Origin: Tolypothrix sp. PCC 7910
GTDB taxonomy: Bacteria > Cyanobacteriota > Cyanobacteriia > Cyanobacteriales > Nostocaceae
Reading direction: 5' to 3'
NCBI RefSeq assembly: GCF_011769525.1
Contig: NZ_CP050440.1
Span: 3,845,501 to 3,909,500 of the forward strand
Length of the DNA stretch: 64,000 nt
Made by a program: the position numbers and the translations under genes
Part shown: positions 53,587 to 62,795 of the stretch, one piece after another
Layout: the number at the start of each line of letters is the position of its first letter
How positions within the stretch are numbered: position 1 is the first letter of the stretch
Notes under the pieces: generated by a model
What the model was told of the DNA's origin: nothing
Database searches by the model: none
Seen by the model: the letters and a program-made list of their open reading frames with translations, nothing else

Positions 53587-54041
53587 TTAGATAGTCATCA
53601 ACTGTGGATAACAATCATGGAGCAAGAAGGTACTAGTATCATTGTAAATTTCAAATTCAAGAGTCAAAAATCAAAATTTTGTTTAACTTTTGATTTTTGG
53701 CTCTTGCCCTATATCTTATGTCCGATTTAAGTAAGTCAGTGGAAATAAACCGAACTATATTAAGAAACATAAATTGGCTTAAAACCCTTACCAATGTCGC
53801 CACTTGCTTCTCCCAAGGGGAGACGCTACGCGAACAAGTCGGGGAACCCATCCAACGCAGTGGCTCACCAATGACAAAGGACAAAGCGCAAAGTCGAGCC
53901 AGTCGTGTGGGCGGGTCTCCCGACTTGAACGAACTGGCGTTGAGCGGAGGTTTCCTCCGTACACCGAAGGGGTTGCCGCAGGCATCAGAACTTTGTAAGA
54001 ATGACAGCCTTAGCTAGTTATCTTTAATTGCACCGACCTAC
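53587..54041. repeat. Intergenic region with GC-rich mosaic repeat
   Basis: AGTCAAAAATCAAAATT units lie near 53661-53700. Positions 53790-53990 hold the mosaic repeat, with CTTCTCCCAAGGGGAGACGC, GTCGGGGAACCCATCC, CGGGTCTCCCGACTTG, GAGGTTTCCTCCG and ACACCGAAGGGG. Several overlapping open frames here are products of the repeat, not genes. Confidence 0.65.
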
Positions 54042-56246
54042 TTACCTACTATATTTATAGTAATGTTTGTAGCCTTTGTACTTAGTCTTATCTCCGTTAG
54101 CAACGATGCCTAAAATATTGATTGGCGCTAGCTTGAGGCTGTCTTGAGCTTGCAATAGCCCCGATTTGTCTGTTTTGTCAATCCTGACTACCATTACCAC
54201 ACCGTCAGTGTAGGGTGCTATCATTCTCGCATCAACTAGTCCTACTATTGGTGGCATATCATAAATAACCAAGTCAAAGGTTCTATTGAAATAGCCCATT
54301 AGTTGCTTCATTTTTTCTGAAGAAAGCAACCTTGCAGGATCGGGTGGTATTGGCCCTGAAGTAATCACAGATAAGTTGTTCATTGTCGGCATTTGCCTGA
54401 TTACCTGTCCTGTTGGGATGTTGGTCGAAATTAAACTACTTAATCCCCACAGGTTACTGAGATCGGCTAATTCATGAACTTGAGGTCTACGTAAATCAGC
54501 ATCTACAAGTAGTACTTTTTTGCCCATTGCTGCTGCTATTTGGGCTAGCTGGAATGAAACTGTTGATTTACCGTCTCCTGGTAGTGCTGAACTAATAACT
54601 AAAGAGTGAATTGGTTGATCGGAACTCAGCAGTTGAATATTTGAATACAGTACCTGTAACGATTCCCAAAATCTGCCTTGACCGTAATAGCGATCGCTGT
54701 CCGAACGCCGTTGTAATATATGAGACATTTTTGGCATTTTACGGGACAACCTCTTCGGTAAGATTTTTGTCAAAATACCACTTTCAGAAGTCTGATATCG
54801 ACTATCTTGTATTTTCTTGTCAAAAGGCAAAATTCCTAAAAATGGTAGCTTGAGATTCTCCTTGATACTACTAACTGAATGGTAGGTATTGTCTACTTTC
54901 TCTATGAGCAAGCTGATGCCAACACCTAACAGTAAACTAGCAACAAATCCTAACATCAAACTACGCTGAATATTGGGAGATATAGCGTCTTCAGGCTCTA
55001 ATGCTCCTTGAATTAACTCCCAAGGTAATTCTGTCTGAGCTACCTGGATTTGGAGGGTCTCCCTAGTAGTTAAAAATCGATTCAAGCTCTCGGTTGCAAT
55101 CTGTAGGTCTCGCTGAAGCTCCGCGTATCTTCGTGATAAAACTGGTAAAAGCTTAACTTCTCGATCAAGTTGAATTTCTGCTTTCTTTAATTCTTGGCTC
55201 TGTACTTCTAGGCTCTGAATTTGAGTAGCTATCTCAGCGAACTTAACTCCGACAGCCCGCTGAGATTCTTGTTGTAATAGAGGTAACAAATTTTCTCTTT
55301 TTTCCCTTAAAGTTTGTAGGATAGGATTATCTTCTTGAAAACGAGTTAATTCCCCAGCAATTTGAGATTCTATGTCACGTATCTGAACAATTAATTTCTG
55401 ATATACAGGTGTGTTATTTATTGCTGCCAACTCTCCTTCTTTACCTTTCATAATGGCAAAATTAGCATGATATACAGCTAGCTGTTGATCAATTCCTAGT
55501 CTTTGGTTGCTCAATATCTGTACTTTGCTGGCAATTTGTCCTGCTTGAGCATCTGGACTAATAAAATCATATCTTTGACGGAATAACTGCAATTCTTTTT
55601 GGAGATTATCTACTCTATTTTTAATACTTGGTAATTGTTTATCAACAAATTGAACCCCTTGTCTCAACTTGGTTTGGCGTTTTTCCAAGCTATAGTCCAA
55701 ATAAGATTTCGCAATTAAATCTAGTACTGATTTGATTTGATGGGGATTGTCACTTTTATAGCTGACTTCTATAATTTTAGTTTGACCTAAACGCCGAATA
55801 ATTAATGATTTCGCTAAAGACTCATAGCTGACTTCAGGATATAATTTTTGTATTTTTTTTAAAATACCTATCATTAATTCTGGGCTTTTAAGCACCTGAA
55901 TTTGACTTTCGTAATCTAGACCTCCCGACTGACCAGAGTTGCCTGGTTCAATAGTGAGTTGCAACAGAGACTTCTCTTCATTAACAGGTTCTACTAAGAG
56001 TCGAAAACTACTTTGATAGACGGGTTTTTGCTTTAATGTTGAGTAGGAAACACCACCCATCACAACAGTTGCTACTCCTACAATAATTAACAGTCGTCGC
56101 TGTACAACACTGAGGAATTGTCGTAAATCCCAATCATTATTTTCTTTTTGAAACCATGTGGGAATCTGGGGTGAGAATACCTGCTGCTGTATTGCACTTC
56201 CGTTCCGCTCGTAACTTGAGGTTTTAGTAAAATTATTCTCCATCAT
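54042..56246 (-). CDS. Wzc-type polysaccharide copolymerase with BY-kinase domain
   Basis: The 734-residue protein unites a chain-length determinant (membrane helices near 52-69 and 428-447, periplasmic coiled coils between them) with a cytoplasmic bacterial tyrosine kinase. The kinase has Walker A SALPGDGKSTVSF, Walker A' VLLVDADLRRPQVH and Walker B LVIYDMPPIVGL, and a Tyr-rich tail (KYKGYKHYYKYSR) as autophosphorylation site. It would couple polymerisation and export of polysaccharide to phosphorylation state. It is transcribed alone, away from the ABC-export genes on the other side of a 2-kb gap. Confidence 0.93.
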   Translation of the reverse strand: MMENNFTKTSSYERNGSAIQQQVFSPQIPTWFQKENNDWDLRQFLSVVQRRLLIIVGVATVVMGGVSYSTLKQKPVYQSSFRLLVEPVNEEKSLLQLTIEPGNSGQSGGLDYESQIQVLKSPELMIGILKKIQKLYPEVSYESLAKSLIIRRLGQTKIIEVSYKSDNPHQIKSVLDLIAKSYLDYSLEKRQTKLRQGVQFVDKQLPSIKNRVDNLQKELQLFRQRYDFISPDAQAGQIASKVQILSNQRLGIDQQLAVYHANFAIMKGKEGELAAINNTPVYQKLIVQIRDIESQIAGELTRFQEDNPILQTLREKRENLLPLLQQESQRAVGVKFAEIATQIQSLEVQSQELKKAEIQLDREVKLLPVLSRRYAELQRDLQIATESLNRFLTTRETLQIQVAQTELPWELIQGALEPEDAISPNIQRSLMLGFVASLLLGVGISLLIEKVDNTYHSVSSIKENLKLPFLGILPFDKKIQDSRYQTSESGILTKILPKRLSRKMPKMSHILQRRSDSDRYYGQGRFWESLQVLYSNIQLLSSDQPIHSLVISSALPGDGKSTVSFQLAQIAAAMGKKVLLVDADLRRPQVHELADLSNLWGLSSLISTNIPTGQVIRQMPTMNNLSVITSGPIPPDPARLLSSEKMKQLMGYFNRTFDLVIYDMPPIVGLVDARMIAPYTDGVVMVVRIDKTDKSGLLQAQDSLKLAPINILGIVANGDKTKYKGYKHYYKYSR

Positions 56247-56886
56247 TAATTTTGCTTCTGTAATTAGTTAGGTATATTCGTAATCTCTGCTTGAAGTAAG
56301 TTAAGACCCACTCTTTTATTTCTAATTAAGTGATGTAACTGGAAAAGTCAATACTCGGATCGGGTAAATGCAATATTATTAACTTTTAAGTAGATATTTA
56401 TTTTTCTTGACCCCTAGATTCTCAAAAAATAAGAATTGATATAGCTGTTCTAGACTCCTGTCGAAAACTAGTCAAGATTTTAGGGGTGAAGGTATGAGTC
56501 AGGATTAATACGTAGTATTGCGTCTATGAAAATGAGGTGCTACAACAAAATACGTTTGAACTGGCTTGGGGCTATCTCAGAGGAGTCGTACTTGGCTTGG
56601 GAACTGCTTAGGCGATAGGATTCAATATTTTTACGTAACTTAAAATTTACCTTGGTAGTAACATGAACAGTATTATACTGAGGCAAGTATATTCTGCGTT
56701 CCTAATGTCAGCCTGAGTATATTGGAAAAATTTAAGTATAAAATATGATATTATTTTTGGCTATCCTGAGGATTGCAATATAAGCAAATACAGTTTAGTT
56801 AGGGCTAAAAACTTGATTTGGCGTAGGTTACATTTTATTTTCAACTCAACTTGACTTGAAAAAATGCTGAGTGCTGAGTAACAAGG

Positions 56887-57184
56887 ACTAGTACCGCAAG
56901 GCAGAATTCAAAATTCAAAATAAAGACTGAGTAAGCGTTTTGTTGATTTTATAGACGCAAAGCGGTGATCCAGCGCGGTCTTCTCCCCTTGGGAGAGGCT
57001 AGCGCCTGCCGTAGGATGCCCACAGGGCTGTAGGGGGTTTCCCCCATGAGCGACTGCGCTCGCGTAGCGTATCCGAAGAATTCACCTGTACCCCTAAGGG
57101 GAAGCAAGCTACGCGTTAGCGTCTCTCAAAGAGAAGGGCTTCCCATAGGGTTATAGTCTGTTTATTTACGCCTTGCTGTACTAG
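56887..57184. mobile_element. MITE-like element with TAC(C/A)GCAAGGC ends
   Basis: The left end is TACCGCAAGGCAGAA and the right end, reverse complemented, is TACAGCAAGGCGTAA (12 of 15 identical). ACTAG lies directly outside each end (56887-56891 and 57180-57184), although its palindromic core CTAG makes the boundary uncertain. The interior is a GC-rich mosaic repeat with no coding capacity. Confidence 0.6.
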
Positions 57185-57955
57185 TGTCTAGCCTCTATCC
57201 CCTAGTCTATAAAGTCTCTTAATTCATGATTTAGTGAGTCAAAGTCTTGTCTGCGATATGCTGTGTGTGGACGTTAGGTTCTAGTCGAGAAGGGGGTTTC
57301 CATACCACTTATTTTTCTCCAAGGGAAACTTCGTGTGTAGCTTGCTTCCTTGAAGGGGCTAAATCTTTTCAGTTCCTAAAAAAACTAGTACAGCACTAAG
57401 CCTTTTAATTTTGTCTCCAGATTAGATGATTATTATAATTACATCCCAGTTTTTGCACCCACGTTTAGATGAGTCGGTTTTGTTTAAATATTTTTGGCTA
57501 TTTACTGTTTTATTTATTGGCTCTGTTTCAGGAACTTGAGCGTTATACTCAAAATTCGATAACTTAAACAAAACAAGAAATACTATATTCCTTTTTTATC
57601 CTAATATTTTCATCTATATTTGAGCAGTATTCTAAATATAGATAAATACTTATATTTTATTATACTTGTATTTGTGTGCAGAAATCAGTGAAAATACTTT
57701 GGCGAAAGCTGGGCTGTTATGATTTAAAATGATTCTGCTACAAGCAACCTTAAGCACAAGCATTATTTGCTACTAGAGAAAAGGAAATCATCAAAAGAGC
57801 TACTGCTATTAAACACAAGGTTGTTTTACCAAATGCATGGTGAATTTTGAAAAAGCTAGTAATTGCAGAAATAATTATTTCTGCAAGGAATTTATATGAT
57901 GTTAGACAATTTTTTCCTGTTTAATTCCAGCTTGAAGAATACATACTAATTAGTC

Positions 57956-58099
57956 AGGACTTACGCAACTGGCACAGTGATCCTCTGGGATAAGAGTCAA
58001 GAGTCAAGAGTCAAGGGTCAAAAATTTAGGTTTTTTGGACTCTTGACATTTGACCCCGGACAAACCCAAACGAAAAAATATGACACTTGCGTAAGCCCT
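57956..58099. mobile_element. MITE-like element with AGGRCTTACGCAA ends (144 bp)
   Basis: The left end AGGACTTACGCAACTG matches the reverse complement of the right end, AGGGCTTACGCAAGTG, at 14 of 16 positions. The flanks are ATTAGTC on the left and ATTAGTT on the right, which suggests a target duplication. The interior contains tandem AGAGTCA heptamers and their inverse and can fold into a hairpin. Confidence 0.65.
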
Positions 58100-58281
58100 A
58101 TTAGTTTTTCACAAAATACAATAATTAATCTTCAAAAAAATTTTACTTTTTCACTAATTTCTTAAAACATAGATTATAAAAGAACATAACTGCAAGTACG
58201 AAGCGAAAAAACAACCAATAGCTTCAATTGCTTTCCAGTTAACTTCTTGTCTAAAAATCTTTTAAAAGGACGATGTAGCCA

Positions 58282-59727
58282 ATGACATTCAGTGAATGGC
58301 TGAAAAAATCGTTGCTAACTATATCTACAAACAAAGATGCTCAAAGTCAGCAATTGTTCACGCCTGATAGAGACTTATTGTTAAGTAAGAAAGTTAACTT
58401 CGAGAATATAAAAGAGCAAAATGAGGAGGAATTTAGCACATTTGTATTACCATCAATAGTTCCTAGCCAGTCTCTAGGGATGAATAAAACTTGGTATGAG
58501 CAACCACTGAAATTATCTGTGATTACTGAGTTTTTTCCCCCAGACTATGCTGCTACAGGACAGCTGATTGAGGAACTGGTGAGACAGTTAGGTAAACAAG
58601 GAGTAAACATCGAGGTGTTTACTGGTCAGCCAGGGTATGCATTTGGAACCTCTACTTCTAGTGCTCCTGCTGTAGAACAAGTAGGTCGAGTCCGAATTAA
58701 ACGATCGCGCACTGCTCAACTTTGGTCAAGTCGAGTTCGCGGTAAAGCGATCAACGGTATCTTGTTTACCTTACGTGCTGTGCTGCATCTAATTAGATGT
58801 TGCCGTCGCCATGATGTAGTTTTGTTAACCTCCGCTCCACCTTTTTTACCAATTGTGGGATATCTCGCCCACTTATTTTTTAAGCTTTCTTATGTCTGCT
58901 TAATTTATGATATTTATCCCGATATTGCGATCGCTTTAGGAGTAATCCCTAAAAATCATTGGCTAGCAAGATTTTGGCAAGCCATGAATAAAAAGATTTG
59001 GCAAAAAGCTAGAGGGATAGTGGTGCTGAGTCCGGCGATGAAGCAGAGGGTGGTGGCTGCTTGTCCAGAGGTAGCAGATAAGGTATCTGTAATTCACAGT
59101 TGGGGAGATCCTGACTTAATCGTGCCAATTGTAAAAAAAGATAACTGGTTTGCAAAGAAATATAACTTAGTTAATAAATTTACTGTACTGTATTCGGGTA
59201 ACATGGGTCGGTGTCATGACATGGACACCATATTAGCAGCAGCCAAACAACTGCAAGATGAGCCGATTCAGTTTGTTTGTATTGGGGGTGGCGCAAAACA
59301 CGAAAGTGTAATTCAAGTGGTCGATCAACTAGGGCTAAATAATTTCTTGTTTTTACCCTATCAAGATAAAGAAGTATTACCTTACTCTCTAACTGCTTGC
59401 GATCTCTCCTTAGTCAGTGTAGAAGCTGGTATGGAAAGCTTAGTTGCACCAAGCAAGCTTTACCCTGCATTAGCAACAGGGCGACCTATTGCTGCAATTT
59501 GTTCAGAGTATTCTTACTTAAGACAACTGATTGCAGATGCCCAATGTGGTGCTAGTTTTGAGAATGGTGACAGTTATGGACTAGTTGAATTTATTCGTTT
59601 ATTGAGCACTGACAAACAATTAGCAGAACGTATGGGTATGGCATCTCGTCAGTATTTGCAGTCGCATTTTACTCCCGAAATTATCGCTAAACAATATTTA
59701 AGAGTTCTTAGACAAGCTGTTTCTTAA
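58282..59727 (+). CDS. GT4-family glycosyltransferase (WbuB-like)
   Basis: The 481-residue GT-B enzyme starts its glycosyltransferase part only near residue 75 (LSVITEFFPPDYAATGQLIE). The first 70 residues are polar and of unknown role, so a later start (MNKTWYEQPLK) is possible. The donor domain has VLYSGNMGRCHDMDTILAAA, FVCIGGGAKHESV and the motif AGMESLVAPSKLYPALATGR, typical of the colanic-acid WbuB-like branch. It would add a sugar to a lipid-linked intermediate. It begins a plus-strand series with gmd and ABC-export genes. Confidence 0.88.
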   Translation: MTFSEWLKKSLLTISTNKDAQSQQLFTPDRDLLLSKKVNFENIKEQNEEEFSTFVLPSIVPSQSLGMNKTWYEQPLKLSVITEFFPPDYAATGQLIEELVRQLGKQGVNIEVFTGQPGYAFGTSTSSAPAVEQVGRVRIKRSRTAQLWSSRVRGKAINGILFTLRAVLHLIRCCRRHDVVLLTSAPPFLPIVGYLAHLFFKLSYVCLIYDIYPDIAIALGVIPKNHWLARFWQAMNKKIWQKARGIVVLSPAMKQRVVAACPEVADKVSVIHSWGDPDLIVPIVKKDNWFAKKYNLVNKFTVLYSGNMGRCHDMDTILAAAKQLQDEPIQFVCIGGGAKHESVIQVVDQLGLNNFLFLPYQDKEVLPYSLTACDLSLVSVEAGMESLVAPSKLYPALATGRPIAAICSEYSYLRQLIADAQCGASFENGDSYGLVEFIRLLSTDKQLAERMGMASRQYLQSHFTPEIIAKQYLRVLRQAVS

Positions 59728-60099
59728 CAAATTTGGGTATTATTACGTATCATAATTCCCAAAACCGTATTAAATTACTTTCATCTTCGGCTTGACAATC
59801 GTAATTTGCGGCTATATAAACAAAGTGCATCTATCAATTAAGAACACTGACTCTAAAAGTTATGTTTTGCAAATTGGCAAATGCAGACTTCCTTAAGTAG
59901 GATTACGGAAACCTGCTACTAAAGAAGAGATAGTGAAGCATTTTCCTTAGAACTTGCACTAGTTCACAAGTTTTTCTTCTGAAAATTCAATAACTCAATG
60001 TTGATAAAGAAGTGGGCTTTGATGGTCTTTATGATCTCAGTCCCTTCAACGCAACCTTCTTGTGGATTTGTTTGATGTCTACTGATATGGAGGGCCGAA
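59728..60099. other. Intergenic region (372 bp)
   Basis: AT-rich spacer between the GT4 gene and the zinc-ribbon-like gene. A 61-codon minus-strand frame overlaps it but has no support. GGAGGG at 60089-60094 is the ribosome site of the next gene. I see no terminator with confidence. Confidence 0.4.
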
Positions 60100-60525
60100 G
60101 TGCAGAAAAGGTGTGATCGAAATCGAAAACGTTCTAAACGCAGAGCCATATATTGTCCGGAACATGGATGCTATTTAAATAGCATGAGTCAAAAATATGG
60201 ATTGTTTGCAGAGCGAGCTGGACAGCTACAAGAACGAGGGATGAAACGGTTAGATGCCTTAATGTTAGTTGCAGCCAAGACAGCAATTCCTTTAGACGGT
60301 GAGTGGTTGGAAGCTTTTTGGTGCGATGAGTGCCAAAAAACTAAGTGGTATCACGTTTGTAAACACGATTCAACTTATGAATTATCACTAGCACCGCCAG
60401 AACTATGGCAACAAGCCACAGGGGTAATTAATCCACATAGAAATCCTTCAGTGGGAGAGTTTACTAGTAGAAATGCTCAGATGCTTCGCTACAGAAGGAT
60501 AGAAGAGTGTAGGTTTATATACTAA
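60100..60525 (+). CDS. Zinc-ribbon-like hypothetical protein in the polysaccharide locus
   Basis: The 141-residue protein starts at GTG, supported by GGAGGG 6 bases upstream. No in-frame ATG is available there. It has an Arg-rich N-terminus (CDRNRKRSKRRAIY), a first metal-type pair in YCPEHGCYLN and a second in FWCDECQKTKWYHVCKHD, which together could form a Cys/His zinc site. The middle (LQERGMKRLDALMLVAAKTA) is helical. I recognise it only as a conserved type of small cyanobacterial protein without known function. Its position before gmd and the ABC-export genes suggests a role in regulating or assembling polysaccharide. Confidence 0.7.
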   Translation: MQKRCDRNRKRSKRRAIYCPEHGCYLNSMSQKYGLFAERAGQLQERGMKRLDALMLVAAKTAIPLDGEWLEAFWCDECQKTKWYHVCKHDSTYELSLAPPELWQQATGVINPHRNPSVGEFTSRNAQMLRYRRIEECRFIY

Positions 60526-60860
60526 TGCAATATTTAAGTTTAGGACAGTGGAAGAGCGATCGCACGATCCTCCATCCGAGTCAGCTAGATAATTTGTCGT
60601 TTTGAGCGAAGCAAAAGCTGAATACATTCGTTTCGCGCAAAATGACACCTTTGAATGCAACTTTTTATCAGGCAATTATCTATTGGTAGTAACCAAATCA
60701 GACAAAATATTATCGGTAGACAAGAATTCGTGTGCTTTTTTGTATAAAGCTGGACATAGTTATTAAATATTGCTCAATTGATCCATTTTCAGAAATAAAG
60801 ACTCAAGTACCTGTAAGCGCACAGCATTGCTGTGACCTTTTGATGAGGTAAGACAAATTA
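60526..60860. other. Intergenic region upstream of gmd (335 bp)
   Basis: An imperfect inverted repeat pairs GTCGTTTTGAGCGAA (about 60597-60611) with TTTCGCGCAAAATGAC (about 60631-60646). GAGGTAAG is the ribosome site of gmd. There is no gene here. Confidence 0.5.
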
Positions 60861-61820
60861 ATGAAGAAAGCTCTTATTTGTGGAATATCTGGTCAGGATG
60901 GAGCCTACTTAGCGCAGTTACTTCTCAAACATGGCTATGAAGTTTGCGGTACTTCGCGAGATGCTCAGATTTCCTCATTCCAAAATTTGATGCACTTAGG
61001 TATCCGAGAGCAAGTCAAGCTAGAGTCAATGGCTTTAACTGATTTTCGCAGCGTGTTACAGGTGCTCACAAAAATCCAACCAGATGAAATCTACAACTTA
61101 GCTGGGCAAAGTTCAGTTGGTCTATCTTTTGGACAACCAGTAGAAACCTTAGAAAGTATTGCTACAGGAACGCTCAACTTGTTAGAAGCAGTTCGCTTTT
61201 TAGGGAAGCCGATCAAGCTCTATAATGCTGGTTCCAGTGAGTGTTTTGGTGATACTGGCGAAATAGCAGCTGATGAAAATACTCCATTTCGTCCCCGCAG
61301 CCCTTATGCTGTAGCGAAAGCCACTGCATTTTGGGAAGTAGCTAACTACCGAGAAGCTTACGGTTTATTTGCTTGTTCAGGGATTTTGTTTAATCATGAA
61401 TCTCCACTACGACCAGAAAGATTTGTGACTCAAAAAATTGTGGCTGCTGCTTGTCGCATAGCGAAAGGTAGTGCTGAACAACTTTATTTGGGAAATATGC
61501 AGATTCAACGTGACTGGGGTTGGGCACCAGAATACATTGAAGCAATGTATTTAATGTTGCAGCAAGAACAGCCTGATGATTATGTGATTGCTACAGGAGA
61601 AAGTACTTCACTAGAGGATTTTGTCTCCGCTACATTTGCATCAGTCAACTTAGATTGGCAAGAACATACTGTTATAGATAATAGTCTCCTGCGACCTACA
61701 GATTTAGCAGTAGGTAGAGGTAATCCAGGCAAGGCTGCAAATAAGTTGGGATGGCAGGCGAAATACAAGATGAAAGATGTAGTGCAGATGATGGTGGAAG
61801 AAAGGTTAGCTAAGTCATGA
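60861..61820 (+). CDS. gmd: GDP-mannose 4,6-dehydratase
   Basis: The 319-residue extended SDR converts GDP-mannose to GDP-4-keto-6-deoxymannose, the precursor of GDP-fucose, rhamnose and perosamine. The NADP loop is GISGQDGAYL (8-17), the active site has S125 and E127 in AGSSECFG with Y149 and K153 in SPYAVAKA, and HESPLRPERFVTQKI is the GMD-specific segment. It also keeps YLGNMQIQRDWGWAPEYIEA. It is about 20-50 residues shorter than many GMDs but complete in motifs. The ABC permease gene overlaps its stop by 4 bases (ATGA), so the two are translationally coupled. Confidence 0.93.
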   Translation: MKKALICGISGQDGAYLAQLLLKHGYEVCGTSRDAQISSFQNLMHLGIREQVKLESMALTDFRSVLQVLTKIQPDEIYNLAGQSSVGLSFGQPVETLESIATGTLNLLEAVRFLGKPIKLYNAGSSECFGDTGEIAADENTPFRPRSPYAVAKATAFWEVANYREAYGLFACSGILFNHESPLRPERFVTQKIVAAACRIAKGSAEQLYLGNMQIQRDWGWAPEYIEAMYLMLQQEQPDDYVIATGESTSLEDFVSATFASVNLDWQEHTVIDNSLLRPTDLAVGRGNPGKAANKLGWQAKYKMKDVVQMMVEERLAKS

Positions 61821-62659
61821 CAATGAAAGACAGCATTCATCAGCCCAATTTAGTAATTGAAGCTGGACGCACAGAACAGCAGTATTGGAAAGATTTATGG
61901 CGCTATAGAGAATTGTTGTATTTCTTAGCATGGCGAGACATCTTAGTACGTTATAAGCAAACAGCAATTGGTATTGCTTGGGCACTAATTCGACCATTTT
62001 TAACGATGGTGGTGTTTACAGTTGTGTTTGGGCAATTAGCAAAGTTACCTTCCCAAGGTGTGCCTTATCCAATCCTAGTGTTTTCCGCCATGTTGCCTTG
62101 GCAGTTCTTCTCTAATGCTCTTTCAGAGTGTAGTAATAGTGTAGTTGGTAATGGCAATTTAATCTCAAAAGTCTATTTTCCACGATTGATAGTACCTGTA
62201 AGTGCGATCGCAGTCAGCTTTGTAGACTTTTTGATTTCTGGGATGATTTTGTTGGGATTAATGGCTTGGTATAACTTTGTTCCTACTTGGCGAATTCTCA
62301 CACTGCCATTATTTATTTGTATTGCATTTGCTGCTTCAATGGGTGCTGGATTATGGCTGGCTTCTTTAAATGTGAAGTATCGAGACTTCCGTTTTATTGT
62401 GCCGTTTATTATGCAGTTTGGCTTGTATATATCGCCAGTAGGATTCAGCAGTAGTATTGTGCCAGAACAGTGGCGGTTTATTTACTGCTTAAATCCGATG
62501 GTAGGGGTGATTGATGGTTTCCGTTGGGCAATTTTAGGTGGTGAGGCACAGTTATATATACCTGGTTTTATTTTATCTTTGGGATTAGTTATTTTACTTT
62601 TTGTAAGCGGCATTTGGTATTTTCGCAAAACAGAAAAGACATTTGCAGATAATATCTGA
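61817..62659 (+). CDS. ABC-2 polysaccharide export permease (Wzm-like)
   Basis: The 280-residue permease has six hydrophobic segments after a polar N-terminus with YWKDLWRYRELLYFLAWRDI, which is characteristic of Wzm/TagG-type ABC-2 permeases. KQTAIGIAWALIRPFL precedes the first membrane helix. It would export lipid-linked polysaccharide or O-antigen with the Wzt-like ATPase encoded downstream. Its start overlaps the gmd stop by 4 bases, and the Wzt gene begins 136 bases after its end. Confidence 0.92.
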   Translation: MTMKDSIHQPNLVIEAGRTEQQYWKDLWRYRELLYFLAWRDILVRYKQTAIGIAWALIRPFLTMVVFTVVFGQLAKLPSQGVPYPILVFSAMLPWQFFSNALSECSNSVVGNGNLISKVYFPRLIVPVSAIAVSFVDFLISGMILLGLMAWYNFVPTWRILTLPLFICIAFAASMGAGLWLASLNVKYRDFRFIVPFIMQFGLYISPVGFSSSIVPEQWRFIYCLNPMVGVIDGFRWAILGGEAQLYIPGFILSLGLVILLFVSGIWYFRKTEKTFADNI

Positions 62660-62795
62660 AAACATTGTTGTATGTGTATTTATTGTCAAAATCTATCTAA
62701 CTAATTTAGAGTAACAATTCATTAGGAAGTTTTTTAAAACTCCAAAATGTTTTATTCATTTAAGCAAAACACCACTGTGACAAGCTAACAACCTC

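Larger units (their letters stand above)
56247..58281. other. Two-kilobase gene-free divergent region with two MITE-like elements
   Basis: The region separates the Wzc-type gene and the plus-strand GT4 gene. It holds a 298-bp repeat at 56887-57184 and a 144-bp MITE at 57956-58099, with AT-rich DNA between. A 37-codon frame at 57426-57539 with one hydrophobic stretch (YFWLFTVLFIGSV) has no ribosome site and I do not call it. Regulatory sequence for both divergent genes is likely at the two edges. Confidence 0.55.

Noticed and set aside
53657-54017. Several overlapping frames of 60-106 codons
   Set aside because: They translate the GC-rich mosaic repeat on both strands, without conserved protein features.
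57426-57539. 37-codon frame with one hydrophobic stretch
   Set aside because: No ribosome site and no known small-protein family. It may be chance in AT-rich DNA.
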